A stretch of DNA of 64,000 nucleotides from Rubrivivax sp. (GTDB lineage: Bacteria > Pseudomonadota > Gammaproteobacteria > Burkholderiales > Burkholderiaceae_C): assembly GCA_020852865.1 (NCBI GenBank), contig JADYZZ010000073.1, positions 1-64,000 of the forward strand. The letters are read 5' to 3'. Position numbers and translations under genes: made by a program. The first letter of the stretch is position 1. Every line of letters starts with the position of its first letter. Shown here one piece after another: positions 45,069 to 53,408 of this stretch. A model generated the notes under the pieces. That model ran no database searches. It had not been told where the DNA came from and saw only the letters and a program-made list of their open reading frames with translations.

Positions 45069-46205
45069 ATGACAGCCCCCTACCGCGTCGCCCTGCTCGG
45101 CTTCAATGCCTTCGAGCGCAACATCCTGACGTCGCACCTGCGGCTCGCGGAGCGCCGCATGCCGAGCTACGAGCTGCACAAGATCCTGGCCGAAGCCGAC
45201 TTCGTCGTCGCCGACGCCGACCATGCCCCTTCGGTGCAGCTGGTCCTGGTGACCGACAGGCTGGCCGACGCCGTGTTCGTCGGTGCGCGCGCACCCGAGG
45301 AGGCGGGCGCATGCCTGGCGCGCCCGCTCGAGCCGCTGCAGGTGCTGCGCGCGCTCGATGCGCTCGTGGCCGCCGGCGCTGCGCCGGCCAAGGGGGTCGC
45401 GGGCGACAAGGTGCGCACGGAGATCCTGCCGCACCGGGCGGGCAGGGCGGCTGCGCCGCCGGCGCCGGACGACGAGCTGCCGCTGCCGCCGCTCGAACTC
45501 GTGCTGCGCGCTTCGGTCGGAGCGGCGAGCGCCGCGCCGCCGGTCGCTGCGCCGGCGCGGGACCTGCCGGCACAAGACGCGACGGCGCGCGCTGCGCCGC
45601 CCGCCCGCGTGCCCCCGGTCGACCGGCCGCTGGTCGACAGTCCGCCGCAGGCCATGCCGCCCGGCGCCGCGCCGCCGACAGCATCGCCCTCGGCGAGCGC
45701 GCCATCGCCGGCAGCGCAACCGTCCCTGCCGCGCCCGCCCGTCGCAGCGGCCACGGCGGGCACGGCGGGCACGGCTGGCACGGCTGGCACGGCTGGCACG
45801 GCGGCGCGCGCGCTCGTCGTCGACGACAGCGACATCGCGCAGCGCTTCCTGCAGCTGCGCCTGGCTGCCCACGGGCTTGCCGCCGACTGCGTCGCCACCA
45901 GCCAGCAGGCGCTCGACCGGCTGCTCGTGCGCAGCTACGAACTCGTCTTCGTCGACCTCGAGCTCGGCCCGGCGAGCCCCTACGACGGTCTGGCCCTGTG
46001 CCAGAAGATCAAGCGTGATTTCGGTACCCGTGTGCCGCCGCCGCAGGTAGTCGTCGTCACCGCCCACCACGGTGAACTCGACCGCGTGCGCGCCATGCTC
46101 GCCGGCAGCGACGGCTTCCTCGGCAAGCCGCTCGACGAGGGTGAACTCGGGCGCCTGCTCGCGCATCACGGGCTGGCGCGCCCGCGCGGGCGTGACCGCG
46201 CCTGA
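45069..46205 (+). CDS. Response regulator with unusual N-terminal domain
   Basis: Has 378 residues from the ATG at 45069. The N-terminal 100 residues (RVALLGFNAFERNILTSHLR through LEPLQVLRALDALV) look like a degenerate receiver fold lacking the phospho-Asp. A Pro/Ala-rich linker (about 110-245) includes a repeated Thr-Ala-Gly tract. The C-terminal receiver (about 248-370) is complete: acidic pair Asp252/Asp253, phospho-acceptor Asp296 in LVFVDLELG, Thr in VVTAHH and Lys in FLGKPLDE. There is no output domain, so it probably signals by protein contact. No histidine kinase is nearby. The gene ends in a perfect palindrome. Confidence 0.82.
   Translation: MTAPYRVALLGFNAFERNILTSHLRLAERRMPSYELHKILAEADFVVADADHAPSVQLVLVTDRLADAVFVGARAPEEAGACLARPLEPLQVLRALDALVAAGAAPAKGVAGDKVRTEILPHRAGRAAAPPAPDDELPLPPLELVLRASVGAASAAPPVAAPARDLPAQDATARAAPPARVPPVDRPLVDSPPQAMPPGAAPPTASPSASAPSPAAQPSLPRPPVAAATAGTAGTAGTAGTAGTAARALVVDDSDIAQRFLQLRLAAHGLAADCVATSQQALDRLLVRSYELVFVDLELGPASPYDGLALCQKIKRDFGTRVPPPQVVVVTAHHGELDRVRAMLAGSDGFLGKPLDEGELGRLLAHHGLARPRGRDRA
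45752..45796 (+). repeat. Five tandem 9-bp units inside the response-regulator linker
   Basis: Five direct repeats of CACGGCTGG or CACGGCGGG, followed by a partial sixth, encode a Thr-Ala-Gly repeat in the flexible linker. The unit is a multiple of three, so copy-number change would alter linker length without breaking the frame. Confidence 0.85.
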
Positions 46206-46256
46206 GAGCCTGTGAAGACATGAATCGCGCCCGCGATTCATGTCTTCACAGGCTCT
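46205..46256. repeat. Perfect 25-bp-arm palindrome (dispersed repeat, copy D)
   Basis: Arms 46205-46229 and 46232-46256 are exact reverse complements with a 2-nt loop. Each arm contains GAGCCTGTGAAGACATGAAT followed by CGCG. It starts at the last base of the response-regulator stop codon and lies 39 nt from the stop of the convergent EamA gene. As RNA it would form a very stable hairpin from either strand. This is the double form of the repeat whose half copies occur elsewhere in the window. Confidence 0.95.
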
Positions 46257-46295
46257 GAGCGGCGCCGAGCGAACCTGCAGCGCGGCGCTCGCCCT

Positions 46296-47165
46296 TCACC
46301 CGCGCGCAGCCAGCAGCGCCGCGGCGACGATCAGACCTCCGCCGAACGCGATCGACGGCGTCAGCGTTCCGGCCCCGAGCAGCACGGCCGAGATCGAGGC
46401 GAACAAGACTTCGGTGATCATCACCACCGCCGTCGCGTTGGCCGGCAGGCGCGCCGCACCGTATTGCAGCGCGAGGTTGCCGAGCAGGAACCACAGCGCA
46501 AGGCCGAGCGCGCCGGCCAGCCAGCCCGGCGCCGGCGCCGGCAGCGGGCCGACCAGGCCCTGGGCGGCGAGCATGAGCGCCAACGCGCCGGCCACCAGCG
46601 CGCCGCCGACGAACATAGCCAGCGCCCGCGCCGCCTCGGGCCGTGCCGCCTCGCGCCGCAGCAGCACGTTGTTGAGCGCGAAGCTCGCTCCGCCGATCAC
46701 GGCGAGCCACTCGGCCAGCGCCTGCGGCAGCGGCCAGCCGCCGTCCGCGGGCCACAGCACCACGGCGGCGCCGGCCAGCGCGAGCGCCACGCGCGCGAGC
46801 GCACGCACGCTGAGCGGCTCGCCGAGCAACAGCCGCGCCAGCAGCACGGCCCACAGCGGCATCAGGTAAAAGAGCAGCACGACGCGCACGACGTCACCGA
46901 TCGTCATGCCCCAGTTGAACGCCGCGTTCGTGCAGCCCGAGGCGAGCACCAGCCACCACAGCGAGCGCGTGCGCACGAACAGCGCGAGGGCGCGCGGCCG
47001 CCACAGCAGCACCAGCGCCGAGGCGACGACGTAGATCAGCACGGTCGCCCACAGCGGGTGCACGCCGGCGGCCTGCAGCTGCCGCAGCGGCCACCAGCTC
47101 ACGCCCCAGGTGAAGGCGTTGACCAGCAGCGCGAGCACCGCGGCGGCGCGCATTTCGGCCGGCAT
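46296..47165 (-). CDS. EamA/DMT-family transporter
   Basis: Has 289 residues and ten helices in two EamA repeats: AFTWGVSWWPLRQLQAAGVHP at the first helix, NWGMTIGDVVRVVLLFYLMP in the third and fourth, and ARLPANATAVVMITEVLFASISA in the second repeat. The substrate is unknown (amino acid or metabolite export is usual). It starts 12 nt after the lplT stop on the same strand, so it is probably cotranscribed. Confidence 0.87.
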   Translation of the reverse strand: MPAEMRAAAVLALLVNAFTWGVSWWPLRQLQAAGVHPLWATVLIYVVASALVLLWRPRALALFVRTRSLWWLVLASGCTNAAFNWGMTIGDVVRVVLLFYLMPLWAVLLARLLLGEPLSVRALARVALALAGAAVVLWPADGGWPLPQALAEWLAVIGGASFALNNVLLRREAARPEAARALAMFVGGALVAGALALMLAAQGLVGPLPAPAPGWLAGALGLALWFLLGNLALQYGAARLPANATAVVMITEVLFASISAVLLGAGTLTPSIAFGGGLIVAAALLAARG

Positions 47166-47177
47166 CGCCGCGCCGCC

Positions 47178-48455
47178 TCAATGCCCGTCGGTGCGCGCGA
47201 TCGCCAGCAGGCGCTGCACCTCGTCGTGATGCGCGCGCCGGTTGTGCGCGTTCCAGCGCCGGATCGCCTCCATGACGCCGGCAACGACGAGGCCGAACAG
47301 CGTGATCGCGGCGAAGGCCGAGAGTCCCAGGCGCGTCATCCCGGCGTAGAACGCGCCGAGGCCGAGGATGCAGGCCTGCTCGTTGAAGTTCTGCACCGCG
47401 ATCGAGCGCCCGGCACCCATCAGGTTGTGGCCGCGGTGCTGCAGCAGCGCGTTCATCGGCACGACGAGGAAGCCGCCGAAAGCGCCGAGCAGCATCAGGA
47501 ACGGCGCGGCCACCCAGACATGGCTGATGAAGATCATCAGGATCAGCGTCAGGCCCATGCCGATGCCCAGCGGAATGACCGCGGTGGCGCGGTACAGCTT
47601 CATCGTCATCGACGCGGCCAGCGCGCCGGCGGCGGTGCCGATCGCCACCACGCCCACCAGCCCCGAGGCCTGCGTCGTCGTGTAGCCCAGCGCCGCCGCA
47701 GCCCAGGCCAGCACGATGTAGCGCAGGTTGCCGCCGGCGCCCCAGAACAGCGTCGTCGTCGCCAGCGAGATCTGGCCGAGCTTGTCGTGCCACAGGCGCG
47801 CGTTGCACTCGGCGAACTCGCGCACCAGCACGGCGAGCCGCAGGTCGAACGGCTGCAGCGGCGCTTCGGTGCGCGGAATGTAGAGGTTGATCACGGCGGC
47901 CACGATGTAGACCAGCACGAGCGAGGCGATCGCCGCCTCGGGCGGCGTGTCGATGCCGGCGTCGAAGAACGGGAAGTCGATGTCGAGCAGCAACGGCGCG
48001 ATCTTCGGGCCGACGAGCTGGCCGCCGAGCAGCACGCCGAGAATGATCGAGCCGATCGTCAGCCCCTCGATCCAGCCGTTGGCCTTGACCAGCTGCGAGG
48101 CCGGCAGCAGCTCGGTGAGGATGCCGTACTTGGCCGGCGAGTAGGCCGCCGCGCCGAGGCCGACGACGGCGTAGGCCAGCAGCGGGTGCGTGCCGAACAG
48201 CATCAGCAGGCAGCCGACGATCTTGATCGCGTTCGAGATGAACATGACGCGGCCCTTGGGCACCGCGTCGGCGAAGGCGCCGACAAAGGGCGCGAGCACG
48301 ACGTAGAACAGCGCGAACATCGGCACCAGCGCCGCGCGGTGCCATTCGGGCGCGGCGACGCCGCGCAGCAACTCGACACCGGCGACGAACAGGGCGTTGT
48401 CGGCCAGCGAGCTGAAGAACTGCGCCGCCATGATCGTGGAGAAGCCTTTTTTCAT
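47178..48455 (-). CDS. lplT: Lysophospholipid transporter LplT
   Basis: Major-facilitator-type flippase that moves lysophospholipids inward across the inner membrane for re-acylation. It has 425 residues and about 12 helices. The N-terminal STIMAAQFFSSLADNALFV and the AAYSPAKYGILTELLP motif after helix 4 are strong LplT signatures. It is usually found with the acyltransferase Aas, which is not here. It is divergent from alanine racemase, a conserved arrangement in betaproteobacteria. Confidence 0.92.
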   Translation of the reverse strand: MKKGFSTIMAAQFFSSLADNALFVAGVELLRGVAAPEWHRAALVPMFALFYVVLAPFVGAFADAVPKGRVMFISNAIKIVGCLLMLFGTHPLLAYAVVGLGAAAYSPAKYGILTELLPASQLVKANGWIEGLTIGSIILGVLLGGQLVGPKIAPLLLDIDFPFFDAGIDTPPEAAIASLVLVYIVAAVINLYIPRTEAPLQPFDLRLAVLVREFAECNARLWHDKLGQISLATTTLFWGAGGNLRYIVLAWAAAALGYTTTQASGLVGVVAIGTAAGALAASMTMKLYRATAVIPLGIGMGLTLILMIFISHVWVAAPFLMLLGAFGGFLVVPMNALLQHRGHNLMGAGRSIAVQNFNEQACILGLGAFYAGMTRLGLSAFAAITLFGLVVAGVMEAIRRWNAHNRRAHHDEVQRLLAIARTDGH

Positions 48456-48617
48456 CGTGTCGCGCTTGCCGCAGTCGGCGGGTGCTGGGCAGCGCCGAGG
48501 CTTGTCTCCATCTTCGAGGCGGGCGCGTTATAGCACGCGCATCGGCAGCCCAAGCGGCTGGCAGAATGGCCGCCCCCCGTGCTCGCGTGCCGCGCGTTTG
48601 CGGGGCGAGCTGCCGCC

Positions 48618-49712
48618 ATGCCGCGCCCGATCGAAGCCCTGATCCACCGCCATGCGCTCGCGCACAACCTGGCGCGCGCGCGCGCCGCCGCACCCGACGC
48701 GCGGCTGTTCGCCGTCGTCAAGGCCAACGCCTACGGGCATGGCATCGAGCGCGCCTACGAGGCCCTACGCGGCGCCGACGGCTTCGCCCTGCTCGACCTG
48801 GCCGAGGCCGAACGCGTGCGCGCGCTGGGCTGGCGCGGGCCGGTGCTGCTGCTCGAAGGCGTGTTCGAGCCGCGCGATCTCGAACTCGTCTCGCGCCTCG
48901 AGCTGTGGCATGTGGTGCACTGCCGCGAGCAGATCGACTGGCTGGCCGCGCACAAGACCGAGCGGCCGCAGCGCGTGTTCCTCAAGCTCAACAGCGGCAT
49001 GAACCGCCTCGGCTTTCCGCCCGCCGCCTTCCGCGCCGCCTGGGCCCGGCTCGACGCGCTGCCGCAGGTGGGCGAGGTGTCGCTGATGACGCATTTCTCC
49101 GACGCCGACGGCGCGCCCGGCATCGCGCATCAGCTCGCCGCCTTCGAAGACGCCGCGCGCGACCTGCCCGGCGAGCGCAGCCTGGCCAACAGCGCGGCCA
49201 TCCTGCGCCATCGCGTTCCCGCCGTCGCCGGCGACTGGGTGCGCGCCGGCATCCTCGTCTACGGCAGCGCGCCCGACTTCCCGGCACACGACATCGGCCA
49301 CTGGGGCCTGCAGCCGACGATGACGCTGCGCTCGCGCCTCATCGGCGTGCAGCCGCTCGAGCCGGGCGACACCGTGGGCTACGGCAGCAGTTTCACGGCG
49401 AGCGCGCGCATGCGTATCGGCGTCGTCGCCTGCGGCTACGCCGACGGCTACCCGCGCCACTGCCCGAGCGGCACGCCGGTGCTGGTGGACGGCGTCGCCA
49501 CAGGCACCGTGGGCCGCGTGTCGATGGACATGCTCGCGGTGGACCTCGGCCCGGTTCCGACAGCCGGCCCGGGCAGCGAGGTCACGCTGTGGGGCGAAGG
49601 TCCGCACGGCACGCGGCTTGCCATCGACGAGGTGGCGCGCGCCGCCGGCACCATCGGCTACGAACTCATGTGCGCGCTGGCCGCGCGCGTGCCGACCCGT
49701 TCCGTCGACTGA
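48618..49712 (+). CDS. alr: Alanine racemase
   Basis: PLP enzyme interconverting L- and D-alanine for peptidoglycan. It has 364 residues from the ATG at 48618. The PLP lysine is Lys35 in [12 protein letters not shown]; the opposing catalytic Tyr is in [18 protein letters not shown], a C-terminal Arg/Met region [12 protein letters not shown] and [11 protein letters not shown] are all present. It is divergent from lplT, with 162 nt between starts. DadX versus Alr cannot be separated by sequence alone; the biosynthetic form is favoured because no dadA is adjacent. Confidence 0.94.
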   Translation: MPRPIEALIHRHALAHNLARARAAAPDARLFAVVKANAYGHGIERAYEALRGADGFALLDLAEAERVRALGWRGPVLLLEGVFEPRDLELVSRLELWHVVHCREQIDWLAAHKTERPQRVFLKLNSGMNRLGFPPAAFRAAWARLDALPQVGEVSLMTHFSDADGAPGIAHQLAAFEDAARDLPGERSLANSAAILRHRVPAVAGDWVRAGILVYGSAPDFPAHDIGHWGLQPTMTLRSRLIGVQPLEPGDTVGYGSSFTASARMRIGVVACGYADGYPRHCPSGTPVLVDGVATGTVGRVSMDMLAVDLGPVPTAGPGSEVTLWGEGPHGTRLAIDEVARAAGTIGYELMCALAARVPTRSVD

Positions 49713-49740
49713 GGTCGACTTCACCGAGGAGCGTGAGCGT

Positions 49741-50001
49741 ATGTCGCATTACCTGTGGATGGCCATCGTCGGCCTGATCGTGGGCGCCATCGCGCGCTTC
49801 GTGACGCCGGGTGAGCAGAAGATGGGCTGGATCATGACCAGCCTGCTCGGCATTGCCGGCTCGCTGCTCGCGGGCTTCGTCGGCCAGGCGGTGGGCTGGT
49901 ACCGGCCCGGCCAGCCGGCGGGCTGGATCGCCTCGGTGGTGGGCGCGGTGGTGCTGCTGTTTGTCGTCGGCAAGTTCAAGGGCGGCAGCGGCGGCGGCTG
50001 A
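49741..50001 (+). CDS. GlsB/YeaQ/YmgE family small membrane protein
   Basis: Transglycosylase-associated-protein family member. It has 86 residues in three hydrophobic helices (about 3-20, 30-55, 60-80) rich in Gly, with the family pattern VGLIVGAIARFVTPG and the GWIASVVGAVVLL end. It ends in a Gly/Ser tail. Some relatives respond to stress and acid; the biochemical role is unknown. It follows alr by 28 nt with GGAG upstream, and is followed by arfB after 1 nt. Confidence 0.9.
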   Translation: MSHYLWMAIVGLIVGAIARFVTPGEQKMGWIMTSLLGIAGSLLAGFVGQAVGWYRPGQPAGWIASVVGAVVLLFVVGKFKGGSGGG

Positions 50002-50002
50002 A

Positions 50003-50431
50003 GTGCACGCGGCGCGGCGTGCCGCCGCTGCGGGGCCGCGGGTCGAGCCCGCCGAGGTCGAATTCAGCGCGCTGCGCGCTCAGGGCGCGGGCGGGCAGAA
50101 CGTCAACAAGGTCGCCAATGCGGTGCTGCTGCGCTTCGACGTGCCGGCCTCGTCGCTGCCCGAGGACGTGAAGGCGCGACTGCTGGCGCGCGCCGACCGG
50201 CGCATCGGCAGCGACGGCGTCGTCACCATCAAGGCGCAGGAGCAGCGCAGCCTGCCGCGCAACAAGGCGGCGGCGCTGGCACGGCTGCAGGCGATGGTCG
50301 ACGCGGCGGCGCTGCCCCCGCGTCGGCGCCTCGCCACCGTGCCCACGCGTGCCGCGCGCGAGCGGCGACTCGAGGCCAAGGCGGCACGCGGCGCGATCAA
50401 GTCGGGGCGCCGTCGCGTGGCCGCGGTGTGA
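50003..50431 (+). CDS. arfB: Alternative ribosome-rescue factor ArfB (peptidyl-tRNA hydrolase)
   Basis: Releases peptides from stalled ribosomes. It has 142 residues from the GTG at 50003, one base after the preceding stop. The catalytic GGQ is Gly30-Gly31-Gln32 in QGAGGQNVNKV. The C-terminal basic tail (about 112-140, with RAARERRLEAKAARGAIKSG) is the part that enters the mRNA channel. Length and tail distinguish it from RF1/RF2. No ATG is available before the conserved core, which supports the GTG. Confidence 0.92.
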   Translation: MHAARRAAAAGPRVEPAEVEFSALRAQGAGGQNVNKVANAVLLRFDVPASSLPEDVKARLLARADRRIGSDGVVTIKAQEQRSLPRNKAAALARLQAMVDAAALPPRRRLATVPTRAARERRLEAKAARGAIKSGRRRVAAV

Positions 50432-51347
50432 CCGGCGCGGCGCCGGCGCCGGGCGTGCCGGCTGCCGAGGGCCTTGTGGCGAGGTAGACACAGGCCAGGC
50501 ACAGCGCCATGCCGCCGAGCGCCAGCGGCGTCGGCTGCCAGCCCTCGAAGACGGCCGAGACGGCCAGCGCGATCGGCGGCACCAGCACGCCGGTGAGTGC
50601 GGCGCGCGCCGGGCCTTGGCGTTGCGCGAGCTTGAAGTACAGCACGAACGCCGCGACGCTGCCGAAGGCCGCGAGGTACAGCAGCGAGCCCCACCAGACC
50701 CAGCCGCTGCCGACGCGCCAGACGGCGCCGCCGGCGGCCGCCACCGCGCACAGCGAGAGCGAGCCGTAGGCCATGCCATGCGCCAGCATCGGCGCCAGCG
50801 CGAGGCCCTGGCGCCCAAGGCGCAGCGTGAGCGCGTTGCCGACGCAGGCGCAGACGACGGCCGCGAGCCCGATGCCCAGGCCGAGCGCAGCGCCCGGGCG
50901 GCGGCTGGTGGCCGCGACCTCGGGCCAGAAGATCAGCACGACGCCGAGCACCGCGCCGCTGCCGGCGAGCAGGAAGCGGCGGCTGACGCGCTCGCCGAGG
51001 ATCAGCCAGCCCGTGACGGCGTTGCCGAACACCATCAGCGAGAACAGCACCGCCACCAGCCCCGAAGGCAGGTGACGCTCGGCCTCGTACACGCCCCAGT
51101 AGTTGAGTCCGTACTGCAAGGCGCCGGTCAGGAGCAGCCAGCCATGCCAGCGCCAGGCGATCGCGATGCACTGACCCTGTGCGCGCGTGAGTGCGAACAG
51201 CAGCGCCGCGGCCAGCGCGAAGCGCAGCGCCACGCCGTTGAGCGCCGGCGCGCCCTCGAGCTGATAGAGGATGACGTGCCAGGTCGAGGCCCAGATCAGC
51301 GTCGGGCCCCAGAACAAAAGGCGGGGTGAGGCGAGCAGCGGCGGCAA
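50397..51347 (-). CDS. EamA/DMT-family transporter (start uncertain)
   Basis: Ten-helix DMT transporter. Two EamA repeats are clear: LIWASTWHVILYQLEGAPAL opening the first and ALTGVLVPPIALAVSAVFEG in the second. I take the TTG at 51347 (316 residues), because further upstream (to 51575) the sequence becomes Arg/Pro-rich and unlike the family. Neither possible start has a convincing ribosome-binding site. The 3' end overlaps the convergent arfB end by about 35 nt. Substrate unknown. Confidence 0.8.
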   Translation of the reverse strand: MPPLLASPRLLFWGPTLIWASTWHVILYQLEGAPALNGVALRFALAAALLFALTRAQGQCIAIAWRWHGWLLLTGALQYGLNYWGVYEAERHLPSGLVAVLFSLMVFGNAVTGWLILGERVSRRFLLAGSGAVLGVVLIFWPEVAATSRRPGAALGLGIGLAAVVCACVGNALTLRLGRQGLALAPMLAHGMAYGSLSLCAVAAAGGAVWRVGSGWVWWGSLLYLAAFGSVAAFVLYFKLAQRQGPARAALTGVLVPPIALAVSAVFEGWQPTPLALGGMALCLACVYLATRPSAAGTPGAGAAPVTPRPRDGAPT

Positions 51348-51822
51348 GGCGGGCGGGAGGGAGGGAGCGCGACGGGCAGGGACGAAGGGCGCCGCGGCGA
51401 GGTCGCCCGGCCGACTGTACCCGGCGCGAGGAACTCTCCGACGGCCATGCAACGCAACTGGCCCGTCGCCACGCTCGGAGCGCGCAAAAGGCGCGGGCTC
51501 CGATACGCCGATCACCGGGTTGCCCGCGACCGCCAGCACACGCAGGCGCCTCGCTCTCGCGCCGGGCCAGACCATCCAGCGGTGATCACGAGCCCCGACC
51601 GACGATTCATCGAAGACGGTCGACAGCCCAGGGAGCGCGGATTGGTGCTGTCGAACAAGGGATTAGAGTTCCGGGTGTCGAATCGGCCGTGCGAGTTTCA
51701 TCGTCGCACGTGCGCTGCGCGACGCCTCGGCGCGCGGGGTGCTGTCGCGTCCGGGCTCGCGGGCTGCGGCGGGCCGCGCGCCAGCGTTCCCAAGACCCGA
51801 TGGCCAACCCTGGAGAAACCGG
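51348..51822. other. Gene-poor control region before the binding-protein gene
   Basis: About 475 nt between a transporter start and the divergent binding-protein start. A possible sigma-70 promoter for the latter is TTGGTG (51642-51647), 16-nt spacer, TAGAGT (51664-51669), leaving a leader of about 150 nt. A CGACCG/CGGTCG pair (51596-51601 and 51617-51622) is the only inverted repeat noted. No RNA gene or small ORF with good signals is seen. Confidence 0.4.
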
Positions 51823-53316
51823 ATGAACAGAGGCACGCTCGCCCGTATCGCCGCCGCCGCCGTGCTCGCCGCGGCCACTGCACTCGCCGCGCAGGCCCAG
51901 AGCCGCAAGGACAGCGTGGTGCTCGGCATGGTGCTCGAGCCCGCGCCGGGACTCGATCCGACGACGATGGCGGCTGCTGCCATCGGCGAAGTGGTCCACA
52001 TGAACGTGCTGGAAGGGCTCACGAAGATCAACCTGGACGGGTCGATCACCCCGCTGCTCGCCGAGAGCTGGAGCGTAGACGCCGACGGCAGGGTCTACAC
52101 CTTCAAGCTGCGCAAGGGGGTCAAGTTCCACGACGGAGAGCCCTTCGACGCCGGCGACGTCAAGTTCAGTTTCGAGCGCGCCAAGGCCCCGGGCAGCACG
52201 AACAAGGCCAAGAAGGCGGTGTTCGACAACATCAGCCGCATCGAAACGCCCGACCCCGCGACGGTGATCCTCGTTCTCAACAACCCCGACGGCAACTTCC
52301 CGTTCCGCATGGGCGAGAACACAGCGGTGATCCTCGACCCGAAATCCGCTGCGACTGCCGCGACCCAGCCGGTGGGCACCGGCCCGTTCGTGTTCCAGGA
52401 GTGGAAGAGAGGCTCCTCGATCACGCTCGTGAAGAACGGAGCCTACCGTGACGCGGCCAAGATCAGGATGAAGCGGGTGACGTTTCGCTTCATCAACGAC
52501 CCGGCAGCGCAGGTGGCGGCGCTGCTCGCCGGCGACATCGACGCGATGCCGCGCTTCGGCGACACGCAGAGCCTGGCGCGACTGCGTGCCGACGGACGCT
52601 TTGCGGTCGAGACCGGAAGCACGACCGGCGAGACCATCGTCGCGATCAACAACCGCCGCAAGCCGCTGGACGATCTGCGCGTGCGCAAGGCGATCGCCGC
52701 CGCGATCGACCGCAAGGCGGTGATCGACGGCGCGATGGACGGCCTGGGCACGCCGATCGGCAGCCACATGGTGCCGAGCGAAGCCGGCTACGTCGACTTC
52801 ACCGCACAGGCCAAGTACAACCCCGAGCGGGCCAAGGCGCTGCTCGAGGAAGCCGGCATCGCCACGCCGCTCAATCTCACGCTGACGCTGCCGCCGCCGG
52901 TGTACGCGCGCAAGGGCGGCGAGATCGTCGCGGCGCAGCTGGCCAAGGTGGGCATCAACGCGAAGATCGAGAACGTCGAGTGGGCGCAGTGGCTCGCGGG
53001 CCCGTTCAAGGGCAACTTCGACCTCACGATCGTCAGCCACGTCGAGCCGCTGGATATCGACCGCTACGCCAACCCGCAGTTCTACTGGGGCTACGACAGC
53101 AAGGCGTTCCAGGACCTGTTCAAGAGGTACAACGAGTCGACCGACCGCAAGACGCGCCTGAAGCTGCTCGGCGACATGCAAAAGCGCGTCTTCGACGACC
53201 AGGTCAACGTGTGGATGTTCGTGTTGCCGCAGACTGCCGTCTGGCGCAAGCCGCTCAAGGGCGTGTGGAGCAGTTCGCCGATCTTCGCGAACGACCTGAG
53301 CGCCCTCGCCTGGTGA
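51823..53316 (+). CDS. Peptide-type ABC transporter substrate-binding protein (second copy)
   Basis: Periplasmic SBP_bac_5 protein. It has 497 residues with a signal peptide at about 1-26 (ending LAAQAQ) and a GGAG ribosome-binding site. Large blocks are shared with the protein at 24507: SFERAKAPGSTNKA, FRFINDPAAQVAALLAGDID, INNRRKPLDDLRVR, IENVEWAQWLAGPFKG. It therefore probably arose by duplication and may deliver its ligand to the same DppBCDF-like transporter. No permease or ATPase gene is adjacent. The next gene, 93 nt on, is an arylsulfatase, so the ligand may be a sulfated compound; this is inference. Confidence 0.92.
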   Translation: MNRGTLARIAAAAVLAAATALAAQAQSRKDSVVLGMVLEPAPGLDPTTMAAAAIGEVVHMNVLEGLTKINLDGSITPLLAESWSVDADGRVYTFKLRKGVKFHDGEPFDAGDVKFSFERAKAPGSTNKAKKAVFDNISRIETPDPATVILVLNNPDGNFPFRMGENTAVILDPKSAATAATQPVGTGPFVFQEWKRGSSITLVKNGAYRDAAKIRMKRVTFRFINDPAAQVAALLAGDIDAMPRFGDTQSLARLRADGRFAVETGSTTGETIVAINNRRKPLDDLRVRKAIAAAIDRKAVIDGAMDGLGTPIGSHMVPSEAGYVDFTAQAKYNPERAKALLEEAGIATPLNLTLTLPPPVYARKGGEIVAAQLAKVGINAKIENVEWAQWLAGPFKGNFDLTIVSHVEPLDIDRYANPQFYWGYDSKAFQDLFKRYNESTDRKTRLKLLGDMQKRVFDDQVNVWMFVLPQTAVWRKPLKGVWSSSPIFANDLSALAW

Positions 53317-53408
53317 CCGGTGGCCTGTGCACGCGCGGCCGGCACCGATGCGAAACCCGAGGAGCGACGCCGCCTCTCGGCGCACGCGTCCTGCGTAAGG
53401 AGATCGAG

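Noticed and set aside
45752..45796. Tandem 9-bp units considered as a CRISPR-like or regulatory array
   Set aside because: The units are contiguous, without spacers, and lie in frame inside the response-regulator linker. No cas genes are present.
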